Part shown: positions 35,308-45,120 of the stretch, one piece after another
Position numbering within the stretch: the first letter of the stretch is position 1
Layout: the number at the start of each line of letters is the position of its first letter
DNA from: M55B127 sp034521955
GTDB lineage: Bacteria > Bacillota > Halanaerobiia > Halanaerobiales > M55B127
Direction of reading: 5' to 3'
Assembly (NCBI GenBank): GCA_034521955.1
Contig: JAXHLT010000001.1
Span: forward strand, 1-64,000
Length of the DNA: 64,000 bases
The notes under the pieces: generated by a model
What the model saw: the letters and a program-made list of their open reading frames with translations, nothing else
What the model was told of the DNA's origin: nothing
Databases searched by the model: none
Made by a program: the position numbers and the translations under genes

Positions 35308-36489
35308 ATGGATAACAAAGAAGTCGAAATCTCATTTCGTAAAAAATACAGTGATACTATAATCTTTTTAACTTTACTCTTTTTGTTTTTTGGTTATGTT
35401 GGTTACTATATGGGAATAGGCAATATGTTTTCAACACTTATGGAAACAGCATATAAACTACTAATGGATACCGTATTTTACATCATGGCTATAGCAGTTT
35501 TAGCAGGTGCTTTTGGTAAAATGGCTACTGAATTTGGTTTGATCTTTTTGTTAAATAAAATATTTGCACCACTTATGAGACCTTTATATAATCTCCCTGG
35601 AGTGGCTTTTTTAGGTACTATAACAACATATCTGTCTGATAATCCAGCGATAATATCATTAGCTAAAGAGGAAGGTTATCTAGGATATTTTAAAAAACAT
35701 GAGGTCCCTTCTTTATGTAATTTAGGTACAGCATTTGGAATGGGACTAATATTAACTACTTTTATGGCTGGTCTTGGTTTTATGAAAGAAGCGTTAATTG
35801 GTAACCTAGGAGCAGTAATAGGAAGTATTGTAAGTGTAAGGATTATGAACTATAGAGTGAAAAAACATATGGGTTTAGACAAAAATGGCAAAGAACATCT
35901 TGATCAAGATAAATTAGATAATGTTGAAGAAAGAAACTTTTTAAATAAGAAAAAACCAACTGAAGCAAATGAAAACTTCATGGAAAGAGCCTTAAGTGCA
36001 ATGCTTGAAGGTGGTAAATTAGGTGTTGATATTGGATTAAGTATTATTCCAGGAGTAGTTGTAATATGTACAATAATTATGATTTTAACTTTTGGAGCAC
36101 CTGAAGCAGGTTATCAAGGAGGAGCTTTTGAAGGAGTAAGACTTCTTCCAAAGATAGGAGCCTGGTTATCTCCTGTTTTAGAACCCTTGTTTGGATTTTC
36201 TAATCCAGAAGCAATTGCCTTTCCTATAACAGCCTTAGGGGCTGTAGGAGCAGCTTTGAGTTTAGTTCCTAAGTTTTTAGCAGAAAATATTATTGGACCA
36301 AATGAAATTGCTGTTTTTACTGCAATGGGTATGTGCTGGAGTGGTTTTTTAAGTACTCATGTTGCAATGATGGATGCATTAAACAGAAGAAAATTAATAT
36401 CAACAGCAATTAGCAGTCATTTTGTCGGTGGATTAGTAGCAGGTATAGCTGCTAATATAATCTTTAACTTAATACAAACTGTTTTTTAA
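35308..36489 (+). CDS. Nucleoside-recognition (Gate) domain membrane protein
   Basis: About 393 residues, ~9 membrane spans. FYIMAIAVLAGAFGKMATEFG and LSDNPAIISLAKEEGYLGYFKK are typical of Gate-domain proteins related to spore-maturation proteins and nucleoside transporters. A charged cytosolic loop occupies ~190-230. The transported substrate is unknown. GTG 35293 is open but GGAGTG (35290-35295) serves ATG 35308 better. Terminator follows. Confidence 0.8.
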   Translation: MDNKEVEISFRKKYSDTIIFLTLLFLFFGYVGYYMGIGNMFSTLMETAYKLLMDTVFYIMAIAVLAGAFGKMATEFGLIFLLNKIFAPLMRPLYNLPGVAFLGTITTYLSDNPAIISLAKEEGYLGYFKKHEVPSLCNLGTAFGMGLILTTFMAGLGFMKEALIGNLGAVIGSIVSVRIMNYRVKKHMGLDKNGKEHLDQDKLDNVEERNFLNKKKPTEANENFMERALSAMLEGGKLGVDIGLSIIPGVVVICTIIMILTFGAPEAGYQGGAFEGVRLLPKIGAWLSPVLEPLFGFSNPEAIAFPITALGAVGAALSLVPKFLAENIIGPNEIAVFTAMGMCWSGFLSTHVAMMDALNRRKLISTAISSHFVGGLVAGIAANIIFNLIQTVF

Positions 36490-36503
36490 TAGTACATAAA
36501 TGA

Positions 36504-36537
36504 TAAAAAGCTCCCTTCGTAAAAAGGGGGCTTTTTC
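36504..36537 (+). terminator. Terminator of the Gate-domain gene
   Basis: AAAAAGCTCCCTT pairs with AAGGGGGCTTTTT (one G-U), with a T tail. Confidence 0.85.
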
Positions 36538-36552
36538 GTACTTTATATTAAA

Positions 36553-37350
36553 TTAAAAATTATCACCGTCTATAAAATCACCTAACTTACCTAAAACAGA
36601 TCCTTCACCTTTTCTACTTCCCTGTAATCTTGGTGCACTTCTTATAATTCTATCTGCTAATCGAGAAAATGGTAAACTCTGTAAATAAACAGTTCCAGTT
36701 CCTCTTAGTGTTGCTAAAAATAATCCTTCTCCTCCAAAGAACATTGTTTTTAATTTGCCAGCTTTTTCAATATTATAATCTATTCCTTCTGTAAAACCTA
36801 CAAGACAGCCCGTATCAACCTTTAAAACTTCTCCATTTAAATCTTTTTTAACAACGGTTCCTCCTGCATGAAGAAATGCTTTTCCGTCTCCAGTTAATTT
36901 TTCTAATATAAAGCCTTCTCCACCAAATAACCCAGTACCCAATCTTTTATTAAATGTTATATCTAAGGTTGTGCCTTTAGCGGTACACAAGAAAGCGTCT
37001 TTCTGGCAGGTAAATGTATTATTTGGTAAATTGGCCAAATCTAAGTCTATAATTTTACCGGGATAAGGTGCAGCAAAAGCAACTTTTCTTTTAATATTTC
37101 TTCGATTTGTAAAATGAGTTAAAAATATTGACTCACCACTTATAACTCTTTTGCCAGCTCCAAAAACTTTTCCCATCAATGAATCATTTACTTCAGTACC
37201 ATCACCCATCTTAGCTTCATATTCAATTCCATCATCCATCCAGTTCATTACTCCTGCTTCAGCTACTATTGTCTCTTGTGGATCTAACTCTATTTCAACA
37301 ACCTGCATATCATCACCAATAATTTCATAATCAATAACATGGCTATTCAA
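36553..37350 (-). CDS. AIM24/TIGR00266-family protein
   Basis: 265 residues if the TTG at 37350 is the start: that gives NSHVIDYEIIGDDMQVVEIE, which matches the family N-terminus (IDYxIxGDDMQxVEIELDPGE), and GGGGGG lies 8 bp upstream. The open frame extends 13 codons further. Core motifs: TIVAEAGVMNWMDDGIEYEA, FGGEGFILEKLTGDGKAFLHAGG, GGEGLFLATLRGTGTVYLQS. A tryptophan-RNA-binding-attenuator-like beta fold; function unknown, cytosolic. Confidence 0.88.
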   Translation of the reverse strand: MNSHVIDYEIIGDDMQVVEIELDPQETIVAEAGVMNWMDDGIEYEAKMGDGTEVNDSLMGKVFGAGKRVISGESIFLTHFTNRRNIKRKVAFAAPYPGKIIDLDLANLPNNTFTCQKDAFLCTAKGTTLDITFNKRLGTGLFGGEGFILEKLTGDGKAFLHAGGTVVKKDLNGEVLKVDTGCLVGFTEGIDYNIEKAGKLKTMFFGGEGLFLATLRGTGTVYLQSLPFSRLADRIIRSAPRLQGSRKGEGSVLGKLGDFIDGDNF

Positions 37351-37494
37351 ATTATCATCCCCCCATATATAATATGTAACTTTATACATATTATACCACT
37401 AATATAATATTTATACTATATATTGGTATTAATTTATAGAAATTTTTGGTGCTTTAATAATCACTTGTGTATATTATTTTAAAAAAATAAAAAA

Positions 37495-37521
37495 TCCTAT
37501 CAGATACAGAATCCAATAGGA
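37495..37521 (-). terminator. Terminator of the riboflavin operon
   Basis: Minus-strand TCCTAT (37521-37516) pairs with ATAGGA (37500-37495) and is followed by TTTTTTATTTTTTT. Confidence 0.7.
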
Positions 37522-37551
37522 CTTTTTAAAAGTTTTAAATTTTTCTACTAA

Positions 37552-38019
37552 TTACTCAATATTATCAAATAAATTAATCATTTCAATCATTGATAAAGCA
37601 GCGTCAAAACCTTTATTACCTGATTTTGTTCCTGCTCTGGAAATTGCTTGTTCTATTGTATCAGTTGTTAATACACCAAATATTACAGGAACATCTGTAT
37701 CTAAACCTACTTGTGCTGTACCTTTTGACACTTCTGATGATACATAGTCAAAATGAGGTGTTTCTCCTCTGATTACAGCACCAAGACAGATCACTCCATC
37801 ATATTTACCACTACTAGCCATTTTTTTTGCTGTTAACGGTATTTCAAATGAACCAGGTACCCAAGCTATTTCAATATCATCTTCACTTACTTCATGTCTT
37901 TTTAGACCATCTAGAGCTCCTTCTAATAGTTTACCTGAGATAAATTCATTAAACCTACCTACTACAATACCAACCTTTTGACCTTTACCTATTAAATTTC
38001 CTTCATATACTTTTGTCAT
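37552..38019 (-). CDS. ribH: 6,7-dimethyl-8-ribityllumazine synthase
   Basis: 155 residues. VGIVVGRFNEFISGKLLEGA, WVPGSFEIPLTAKKMA, GAVIRGETPHFDYVSSEVSKG with the catalytic His, and PVIFGVLTTDTIEQAISRAG are all family hallmarks. Condenses aminoribitylaminouracil with dihydroxybutanone phosphate. ATG 38019 is chosen because GTGAGGGAT lies just before. Last gene of ribD-ribE-ribBA-ribH. Confidence 0.97.
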   Translation of the reverse strand: MTKVYEGNLIGKGQKVGIVVGRFNEFISGKLLEGALDGLKRHEVSEDDIEIAWVPGSFEIPLTAKKMASSGKYDGVICLGAVIRGETPHFDYVSSEVSKGTAQVGLDTDVPVIFGVLTTDTIEQAISRAGTKSGNKGFDAALSMIEMINLFDNIE

Positions 38020-38044
38020 ATTATCCCTCACTTTAATAATTTTT

Positions 38045-39238
38045 TTAATCTAAGTCTAATAAATGACCCATTTTATCCTTTTTAATCTTTAAGTAAAATT
38101 CATTTTCTTCATTTGGTTCTATTTCTAGAGATACTCTCTCAGTGATTTCTAATCCATATCCTTCAAGTCCAATTACTTTTTTAGGATTATTAGTTATTAA
38201 TCTTAAGGTATGAAGTCCAAGATCAGATAGAATTTGAGCTCCAATTCCATAATCTCTAAGATCAGCTTTGAAACCTAAAGCTTCATTAGCCTCTACTGTA
38301 TCTAAACCATCATCCTGTAAAGAATATGCTTTAATTTTATTAGCCAAACCAATTCCACGACCCTCTTGTCTCATATATAATAGAACACCTTCACCGTTTT
38401 CTTCTATCATTTGAAGGGCAGCAGCCAACTGTTGGCCACAGTCACAACGAAGAGAACCAAAGATATCACCGGTTATACATTGGGAATGAACTCTGACAAG
38501 TACATCCTCTTTGCCTTTAACATCACCTTTAATAACTGCTATATGTTCTTTATCATCAACTTCTGTAGTAAATACCTTTATATCAAACTCACCGAATTTG
38601 GTGGGCAGTTTTGCTTCAGCTTCTAATGTAATTAAACGATCTGATTTTTTACGGTATTTTATTAAATCTTCAATTGTAATAATCTTTAAATCATGTTTTT
38701 TGGCAAACTTTTTTAACTCCGGTAAACGTGCCATACTACCATCTTCATGAATAATCTCACATATTACACCAGCAGGTTTTAGCCCTGCTAGTTCAGCTAA
38801 ATCTACTGCAGCTTCTGTATGACCGGCTCTTCTAAGAACTCCACCATCTCTTGCTGATAAAGGGAAGATATGACCCGGTTTATTAAAGTCTTTACCTTTG
38901 GCATTTTCATCAACTAATTTTTGAATTGTTAAAGCCCTTTCATAAGCAGAAATACCAGTTGTAGTATTTATATGATCAACTGAAACTGTAAAAGCAGTAT
39001 CATGGTGATCAGTATTTTCTTCAACCATCTGAGGTAAATTCAGATCATTAATTCTTTCTTCTTTTAAGGGTGTACATACTAAACCTCTGCCCTCTTTAAT
39101 CATAAAATTAATACTTTCTTTATCAGCTTTCTCGGCAGCCATAACTAAATCGCCTTCATTTTCACGGTCTTCATCATCAACAACTATAATCATCTTACCA
39201 TTTTTAATATCTTCTATAGCTTCCTTTATTGTATTCAT
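38045..39238 (-). CDS. ribBA: Bifunctional DHBP synthase / GTP cyclohydrolase II
   Basis: 397 residues. N-terminal DHBP synthase (VVDDEDRENEGDLVMAAE; HTEAAVDLAELAGLKPAGVI) and C-terminal GTP cyclohydrolase II from ~205 (RVHSQCITGDIFGSLRCDCG, MRQEGRGIGLANKI). The zinc Cys triad of the latter (C, CDC) is intact. Makes the two precursors of riboflavin. Confidence 0.97.
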   Translation of the reverse strand: MNTIKEAIEDIKNGKMIIVVDDEDRENEGDLVMAAEKADKESINFMIKEGRGLVCTPLKEERINDLNLPQMVEENTDHHDTAFTVSVDHINTTTGISAYERALTIQKLVDENAKGKDFNKPGHIFPLSARDGGVLRRAGHTEAAVDLAELAGLKPAGVICEIIHEDGSMARLPELKKFAKKHDLKIITIEDLIKYRKKSDRLITLEAEAKLPTKFGEFDIKVFTTEVDDKEHIAVIKGDVKGKEDVLVRVHSQCITGDIFGSLRCDCGQQLAAALQMIEENGEGVLLYMRQEGRGIGLANKIKAYSLQDDGLDTVEANEALGFKADLRDYGIGAQILSDLGLHTLRLITNNPKKVIGLEGYGLEITERVSLEIEPNEENEFYLKIKKDKMGHLLDLD

Positions 39239-39250
39239 AACATCAACTCC

Positions 39251-39904
39251 TTAAATAAATCCATTTTCTCTTAAAAGATCTTTTGTGATTTTTTCCTTTT
39301 TTTCTTTTTCTTCATTCTGCTTTTGAACAATTTTATTCACATATTTACCAACCATATCTACTTCAATATTCACTAAATCTCCTGTTTTTAAATATTTAAA
39401 GTTAGTACTTTTCCATGTTTCAGGTATAATTGATACAGTCAACTCATCATCTTTTAGCTTAGCAATAGTCAAACTTATACCATTTAAAGCAACCGAGCCT
39501 TTATCAACCAGATATTTATCTAATTTATAATTAGACTTTATTTGAATTAACTTTGCATTATTTTGATGAGTGATCTTTTTTACAGTACCTGTTCCATCAA
39601 TATGTCCGCTTACAATGTGTCCTCCCATAAAATCATTTGGTTGTAAAGATTTTTCTAAGTTAACAGATGAACCTTTTGTAAGCTTGTCTATATTTGTCGT
39701 TTTTACCGTTTCAGGCATTACATCAACTGTAAATGTATTATGATCATACTTTACAACAGTTAGACAAACTCCATTTACAGCAATACTATCCCCTATTGAT
39801 ACATCATCAAGATAGTTATCAGCTTTAATAACTAATTTATATTTATTACTTTCTTTTATTTTTCTCTGAAAAGTTCCAACTTTTTGAACTATACCTGTAA
39901 ACAA
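39251..39904 (-). CDS. ribE: Riboflavin synthase, alpha subunit
   Basis: 217 residues. Two tandem lumazine-binding barrels: MFTGIVQKVGTFQRKI and SIAVNGVCLTVVKYD in the first; GTVKKI, GSVALNGISLTIAKLKDD in the second. The second domain's MGGHIVSGHIDGTG motif is present. TTG 39904 follows GGGGTG by 5 bp and gives the canonical FTGIV start, so it is preferred to the ATG 11 codons earlier. Confidence 0.95.
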   Translation of the reverse strand: MFTGIVQKVGTFQRKIKESNKYKLVIKADNYLDDVSIGDSIAVNGVCLTVVKYDHNTFTVDVMPETVKTTNIDKLTKGSSVNLEKSLQPNDFMGGHIVSGHIDGTGTVKKITHQNNAKLIQIKSNYKLDKYLVDKGSVALNGISLTIAKLKDDELTVSIIPETWKSTNFKYLKTGDLVNIEVDMVGKYVNKIVQKQNEEKEKKEKITKDLLRENGFI

Positions 39905-39920
39905 CTTTTCACCCCTTTCA

Positions 39921-41030
39921 TTATTCAATATCTCCAATTATTAATATATTATCGTCTATCATTTCAAACTGAATATTATTTAGTTCAAATGCATCATTCA
40001 TCTTTTTTACTCCATTGCCATTATAGGCATAAATACCATCATTACCACCTAATAGTTTGGGAGCTATAAAAGCATAAAGTTTATCAGCAAGGTCTTTATG
40101 TAAAAAGGAATGATTGACAGTTCCTCCACCTTCAACTAATATACTTGTGATTTCTTTTTTGGCAAGAATCTCAAGTAATTTTTTCAAATTAATTCTACCT
40201 TTTTTATCTTGTTCTACAATTATTATTTCAAGATTATCTTTTGTTTGTAATTTATTGTATTTATCTTTATTATACTTTGATGTAGTTGCAATAATAGTTT
40301 TACTCTCTGATTCTTGATTAATAATATCTGCATCTATTGGTGTTTTTAACTTGCTGTCTAAAACAACTCTAATTGGGTCAATTCCTCTTTTATCTACTAA
40401 TCTTGTTGTTAACCTTGGGTTATCATTTAAAACAGTATTAACACCTACTAAAATTGCATCTACTTTATGTCTTAACTTATGGCCGTAAAGTCGAGCCTTT
40501 TTATTTGTAACCCACCTGGAGTCACCGGTACTTGTTGCCAAAAAACCATCTATTGTTTGTCCACTTTTTAAATAGATAAAAGGAATATTTTCAGTGATAT
40601 ATTTAATAAATACTTCATTTAATATTTCTGCTTCTTTTTCTAACACTCCTACTTTTGTTTCAATACCTGCTTCTTCTAACTGTCGAATCCCTTCCCCTGC
40701 AACTAATGGATTAGGATCTTTTATTGCAACTACCAATCTTTTTATACCAGATTTAATTACTTTTAATGAACAAGCTGGGGTTTTACCAAAATGACAGCAG
40801 GGCTCTAAATTTACATAAAGTGTAGCACCTTCTGCATCATTTCCTGCTTGATCTAGTGCATAAACTTCCGCATGTGGTTCACCAGCTTTTTTATGATAAC
40901 CTTTTCCAATAATTTCACCATTTTTTACTACTAAGGCACCAACCATTGGATTAGGACTTGTATATCCTTCTCCTTTTTTTGCTAACTGCAACGTTTTTTT
41001 CATATAATATTGATCATCTTTTGATTCCAT
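39921..41030 (-). CDS. ribD: Bifunctional riboflavin deaminase/reductase
   Basis: 369 residues. Deaminase domain with zinc motif HAEVYAL and PCCHFGKTPACS (residues ~50-85), then the reductase domain from ~150 (SGQTIDGFLATSTGDSRW; DPIRVVLDSKL; VEGGGTVNHSFL). Carries out the second and third steps from GTP. First gene of the operon, preceded by terminator and FMN riboswitch. Confidence 0.97.
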   Translation of the reverse strand: MESKDDQYYMKKTLQLAKKGEGYTSPNPMVGALVVKNGEIIGKGYHKKAGEPHAEVYALDQAGNDAEGATLYVNLEPCCHFGKTPACSLKVIKSGIKRLVVAIKDPNPLVAGEGIRQLEEAGIETKVGVLEKEAEILNEVFIKYITENIPFIYLKSGQTIDGFLATSTGDSRWVTNKKARLYGHKLRHKVDAILVGVNTVLNDNPRLTTRLVDKRGIDPIRVVLDSKLKTPIDADIINQESESKTIIATTSKYNKDKYNKLQTKDNLEIIIVEQDKKGRINLKKLLEILAKKEITSILVEGGGTVNHSFLHKDLADKLYAFIAPKLLGGNDGIYAYNGNGVKKMNDAFELNNIQFEMIDDNILIIGDIE

Positions 41031-41068
41031 TAAAATACCTCCATAAATTTTTACTATATAACAAATTT

Positions 41069-41100
41069 AAAACCCCTTCCAATGGAATGGAAGGGGTTCT
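41069..41100 (-). terminator. Riboswitch-controlled terminator before ribD
   Basis: Minus-strand AACCCCTTCCA pairs with TGGAAGGGGTT, followed by TTAAATTT. It lies 30 bp downstream of the FMN aptamer, so FMN probably promotes termination. Confidence 0.85.
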
Positions 41101-41129
41101 TAAATACATACATAAATATATTTAGTATT

Positions 41130-41238
41130 CTAACTCCCTTCCAGACTTTACTGTCGGTTCTGGAATTACACCAGATCAACTAAATAAATAGCTTGTGGAC
41201 TATACCACCGGTATGGAATTTCACCAATCCTCGTTAGA
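41130..41238 (-). promoter_or_regulatory. FMN riboswitch (RFN element)
   Basis: Minus-strand order: GAGGATTGGTGAAATTCC, ATACCGGTGGTATAGTCCAC, GATCTGGTGTAATTCCAGA, ACCGACAGTAAAGTCTGGA, AGGGAGTTAG. These are the conserved helices of the FMN aptamer with only minor substitutions, in front of a complete riboflavin operon. Confidence 0.95.
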
Positions 41239-41320
41239 TTAATTATTATTTATTATTTGTTTTTATATTATCATTATTATTAACAGATGTAAAGTATACG
41301 ACTTATAATTAGTTAGATAT

Positions 41321-42073
41321 TTAAAAACTTTTTGTCCATCTTAAATCAGGTGATGAAATACTATAAAATGCATTATCTTTACCTAAGACATATGCCCATA
41401 CTTGATCACCATAGTCAAAATGCCACCATTCATGTGGATAATTAACAAAACCAACTTCAGTCATTATATTATACAACATCCGTCTGTTTTTTAGTATTTT
41501 ATCTTCAACTTCTGATAATTCTTTTTTACTTAACATTTTCTCATAATAAAAAGTATGTGTTTTTTGATCAGTTTCATCAAAAGCTGTTCCCATATCTAAT
41601 TGCTTTCCATTTTGATCTATTATTGTTAAATCAATAGCTCCACCGGTAAGATGGGGTGATGGTCCTTTATTATCATCTGATGGAAGTGCCACATATTCTT
41701 GAACTAATTTATTAAGTTCTCTTTCATTAAGATCTTGATTGTCTTCTTTAATTTCCTCTTTTAATCTATTGTATAGTTCATATTGTACGCTTTTTGGTCT
41801 CCACGCATCATAGACTAAAAACTTAAAACCAGTTGGCAAATAATCTGCAGCTTCTAAAAGCTTATCATAAACTGACTCACGAATATAGCATTCTGGCATA
41901 GCTCCTTTAATGTTTTGAATAAAGTATTGTGACCTCACAATAATTTTTTCTGGTATTAAGTTCAAGGAAATTAACTGTTCCTTAGACTTATCAATTTTAA
42001 CTTCTTTTACCTCATCCCAATCAAAACCATTAAATTCAGGTATTTTTTTATATAAATTAATATTTTTATCCAT
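41321..42073 (-). CDS. D-alanyl-D-alanine dipeptidase (VanX/DdpX family)
   Basis: About 250 residues. SPHLTGGAIDLTI holds the first zinc His and Asp, VNYPHEWWHFDYGDQVWAY the Glu-x-x-His pair. A signal peptide is not seen, so it is cytosolic. GGGAGGT before ATG 42073 decides the start, 31 bp after dctM. Following a TRAP importer, it may recycle peptidoglycan dipeptide or process a related imported dipeptide. No vanHA genes are near, so this is not a resistance cluster. Confidence 0.88.
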   Translation of the reverse strand: MDKNINLYKKIPEFNGFDWDEVKEVKIDKSKEQLISLNLIPEKIIVRSQYFIQNIKGAMPECYIRESVYDKLLEAADYLPTGFKFLVYDAWRPKSVQYELYNRLKEEIKEDNQDLNERELNKLVQEYVALPSDDNKGPSPHLTGGAIDLTIIDQNGKQLDMGTAFDETDQKTHTFYYEKMLSKKELSEVEDKILKNRRMLYNIMTEVGFVNYPHEWWHFDYGDQVWAYVLGKDNAFYSISSPDLRWTKSF

Positions 42074-42104
42074 TTGATACCTCCCATAGCTACTGTTGTT
42101 AAAC

Positions 42105-43388
42105 CTATAATCCAAAAAGATTAGGAAGTGTTGTAACTAATTGTGGAAATAGTATAATAAGCAACAATACTGTCATAGCAACAGCTACAAACGGCCATAT
42201 TCTTTTAAATAATGTCTCTAATTTCACCTTACCAACTGCTGATACAATATAGACACAAGCTCCCATAGGAGGTGTAATTAAAGCAATAGTTATATTCAAT
42301 GTCATTACAATTCCAAAATGCAAAGGATCAATACCAGCATACATAGCAACCGGTGCAACTACAGGTGTTAGTAATATCAAAGCTGCTATTTCTTCCATAA
42401 ACATTCCAATTACAAAAATCATTAAACTTAAAATAATTAAAAGCAGTGTATTATTATCAGTTAAACTTAACATAACACCGGCAAATTTTTGTGGAACCTG
42501 TTCCCATTTTAAAAGCCAACTAAATACTGAAGCACTTCCCATTATTACAAATACAACACTGGTATTTCTTACAGTTTCATTAACTGACTTTATAAAATCC
42601 TTTATTGTAAGCTGTTTTGTAATGAAAAAACCAACTAAAGCAGTATAAAATACTGCAACAGCACCTGCTTCAGTAGGAGTTACAACCCCTGTTATTATAC
42701 CACCAATGATTATAATAGGAGCAATTAAAGCTATTGTAGAACTAAGTGTAGTCTTTAATATCTTTATAATACCTGCTCTTTCATTAGAAACAGGGTAATT
42801 ATATTTTTTAGAATAATAATAGTTCATAACCATAAAAGCTACACCTAATAAAAGACCTGGAATTATCCCTGCAACAAAAAGTCCACCAATTGATTGATTA
42901 GTCATAGAACCATATAAAACCATAAAGATGCTGGGGGGTATAATTGGTCCTATTAAAGAACTACCTGCTGTTAAACCTGCGGCATAGGGTCTATCATATC
43001 CTTCCTTGGCCATTGCAGGGATAAGAATTGATCCAATAGCAGAGGTATCTGCTGCTGCTGATCCACTAATTCCAGCAAAAATAATACTGGCAACAACATT
43101 TACATGTCCTAAGCCACCTCTTAGGTGACCAACTAAAACTCTGCTAAAGTCTAAAAGTTTATCAGTAATACCTGTCCTATTCATTAAATTACCTGTCATT
43201 ATAAATAGAGGAATTGCTAATAATGTGAATATATCCATTCCTCCAAAAAACTGTTGTACCATAATTCTAAATAATGAATAGTCTCCTAAATATAAAAATC
43301 CAAAAAAAGATGAAATTAATAATGCGACAAAAATAGGTGTACCAGCCAATAACAATAGTAAAAAGGATATTATCATTATTATACTCAT
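42105..43388 (-). CDS. dctM: TRAP transporter large permease subunit
   Basis: 427 residues, ~12 spans. PLFIMTGNLMNRTGITDKLLDF, SGSAAADTSAIGSILIPAM and LIGPIIPPSIFMVLYG are diagnostic of DctM. Starts 4 bases before the end of dctQ. With DctP and DctQ it forms a sodium-driven importer in the cytoplasmic membrane. Confidence 0.96.
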   Translation of the reverse strand: MSIIMIISFLLLLLAGTPIFVALLISSFFGFLYLGDYSLFRIMVQQFFGGMDIFTLLAIPLFIMTGNLMNRTGITDKLLDFSRVLVGHLRGGLGHVNVVASIIFAGISGSAAADTSAIGSILIPAMAKEGYDRPYAAGLTAGSSLIGPIIPPSIFMVLYGSMTNQSIGGLFVAGIIPGLLLGVAFMVMNYYYSKKYNYPVSNERAGIIKILKTTLSSTIALIAPIIIIGGIITGVVTPTEAGAVAVFYTALVGFFITKQLTIKDFIKSVNETVRNTSVVFVIMGSASVFSWLLKWEQVPQKFAGVMLSLTDNNTLLLIILSLMIFVIGMFMEEIAALILLTPVVAPVAMYAGIDPLHFGIVMTLNITIALITPPMGACVYIVSAVGKVKLETLFKRIWPFVAVAMTVLLLIILFPQLVTTLPNLFGL

Positions 43389-43909
43389 GTTCTCAACTCC
43401 ATAATCTCATCTACTTTATCTTTATTTATTCCAAGTACTTCAATTAAAATATACTGTATTAAAAATAATCCCATTCCGATTGGAATTGACATAAGTGGTA
43501 TTGCTTTTGGAATTTGTAAAGCCAGGGTTTGAAAACGCCAGGCATTGTCCACATAAGTTATTCCTAAATAAGTCATATATCCAATAATACCAATTATTAA
43601 TAGATGTACTAAGTATTTAAAAAATGTACCTATTTTATCAGGCAAATAATCTATAACAATCGTAATTTTAACATGATCTCCAAAACTCAAAGCTGCTACT
43701 GATCCAAACATTACTGAATAAATTAAAGTAAATCTAGCTACTTCTTCTGTCCATACTAATGAATCACTTAGAAAATATCGAAAAAATACCGATACTAGAA
43801 TATCTGCAATATTAATTACAAGAAATACCCCAGCTAAAATCATGCTGAGGTATTTGATATAATTCGATACTTTCTCTAATAATTCATAAGATATCGAATT
43901 ATTTTTCAT
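43385..43909 (-). CDS. dctQ: TRAP transporter small permease subunit
   Basis: 174 residues, four spans. SDSLVWTEEVARFTLIYSVM is the conserved DctQ motif, WRFQTLALQIPKAIPLMSIP the end motif. ATG 43909 follows GGAGGC by normal spacing and gives no overlap error with dctP. Confidence 0.94.
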   Translation of the reverse strand: MKNNSISYELLEKVSNYIKYLSMILAGVFLVINIADILVSVFFRYFLSDSLVWTEEVARFTLIYSVMFGSVAALSFGDHVKITIVIDYLPDKIGTFFKYLVHLLIIGIIGYMTYLGITYVDNAWRFQTLALQIPKAIPLMSIPIGMGLFLIQYILIEVLGINKDKVDEIMELRT

Positions 43910-43910
43910 C

Positions 43911-44942
43911 TTACTTAGCCTCCATATTCGCTTCCTTAGCACTTTCTAAAGCTTTTTCTACATAACTTGCATCTATTTTTTCTTCAATCCAATTAATATA
44001 ATCAGGTTGTCCTATTTCTTGGTACTGACTCATTTCTTCTTCATTTGGGTAATATACTTGCATACCATTATCAGCTAAAAATTGAACTCTCTCACTAACT
44101 TTAGCTTCAACACTTAATCTATTTCTAATATTGGCAGCCTTTGCTGCTTGTCTAACTACATATTCGTCTTCTTTTGATAAAGAATTTAGCCAATCAGCAT
44201 TAATTGTTAACCACTGACAGGAGTATTGAATATTAGCCATTGTTACAAAGTCTTGAACTTCATATAAACTACCGGAGATAATATAAGTTGGTGGGTTCAT
44301 TTGACCATCAACAACACCGGTTTGTAAAGCCATATATAGTTCTGTCCAAGGAATTGGTGTTCCACTTGCACCAAATGATTCATATAAAGCAATTTGTCCT
44401 GGATCCATACCTCTAAACTTCAAACCATCAAAATCACTTGGAGATTTAATTTCTCTTTCATCATTAGTAAAAGCTAAAAATCCGCCTTCTTCAACAGCTT
44501 CTAATAATGCTACTCCAGTTCTTTCTTCAAATTCTTGTTTAGTCATTTCCCAGTAATCACTGTTGTCAAAAAACTTATGTGCAGCTTCAAAGCTGTTAAA
44601 CATAAATGGAATTGTAGCAGCATAAATTTCTGGATAAACAGAAACCATACCTGCATTAGAAGCTACATTAATCTTTGTAGAGCCACTCATATTCTGTTCC
44701 ATTCTTTGTTCTTCATTACCTAACTGACTGTCTGAATAAAGGGTAACTTGAATTCTACCATTTGTACCCATTTCAACAAACTCTTTAAAGTTTACTGCAT
44801 ACTCATGAACTGCATTTGTTTCAACATCTGCTGGTCCATTATATGACATCTTTACGTTATATGTTTCTTGAGCCCCAACAACTCCAGCTAATGAAAAAAC
44901 AAACATTGATAGTACTAAAAATAAAACTAACTTATTTCTCAT
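43911..44942 (-). CDS. dctP: TRAP transporter substrate-binding protein
   Basis: 343 residues with a signal peptide cut near AQE. FRGMDPGQIALYESFGASGTPIP and ELYMALQTGVVDGQMNPP are DctP motifs; an Arg near residue 175 would hold a carboxylate. Substrate not determined; the VanX-like gene downstream hints at a small peptide or amino-acid derivative (weak). ATG 44942 is chosen for AAGGGG spacing. Confidence 0.93.
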   Translation of the reverse strand: MRNKLVLFLVLSMFVFSLAGVVGAQETYNVKMSYNGPADVETNAVHEYAVNFKEFVEMGTNGRIQVTLYSDSQLGNEEQRMEQNMSGSTKINVASNAGMVSVYPEIYAATIPFMFNSFEAAHKFFDNSDYWEMTKQEFEERTGVALLEAVEEGGFLAFTNDEREIKSPSDFDGLKFRGMDPGQIALYESFGASGTPIPWTELYMALQTGVVDGQMNPPTYIISGSLYEVQDFVTMANIQYSCQWLTINADWLNSLSKEDEYVVRQAAKAANIRNRLSVEAKVSERVQFLADNGMQVYYPNEEEMSQYQEIGQPDYINWIEEKIDASYVEKALESAKEANMEAK

Positions 44943-45120
44943 TAAATACATCCCCTTTTTAATTTATACTTATACTATTTTTAATTATTCTATACAATAT
45001 TAAAAAATCCTTTATTAATTTTCATAATATTAATATATTTTTTAATATTGTGATGTTTATATTGAAATAGTTATTCTTTTACATTATAATAGATTTAACT
45101 TATACAACGAGGTGTAAAAT

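Noticed and set aside
41321..42073. VanX-like dipeptidase as part of a glycopeptide-resistance cluster
   Set aside because: No vanH, ligase or two-component genes nearby; the neighbours are TRAP transporter genes.
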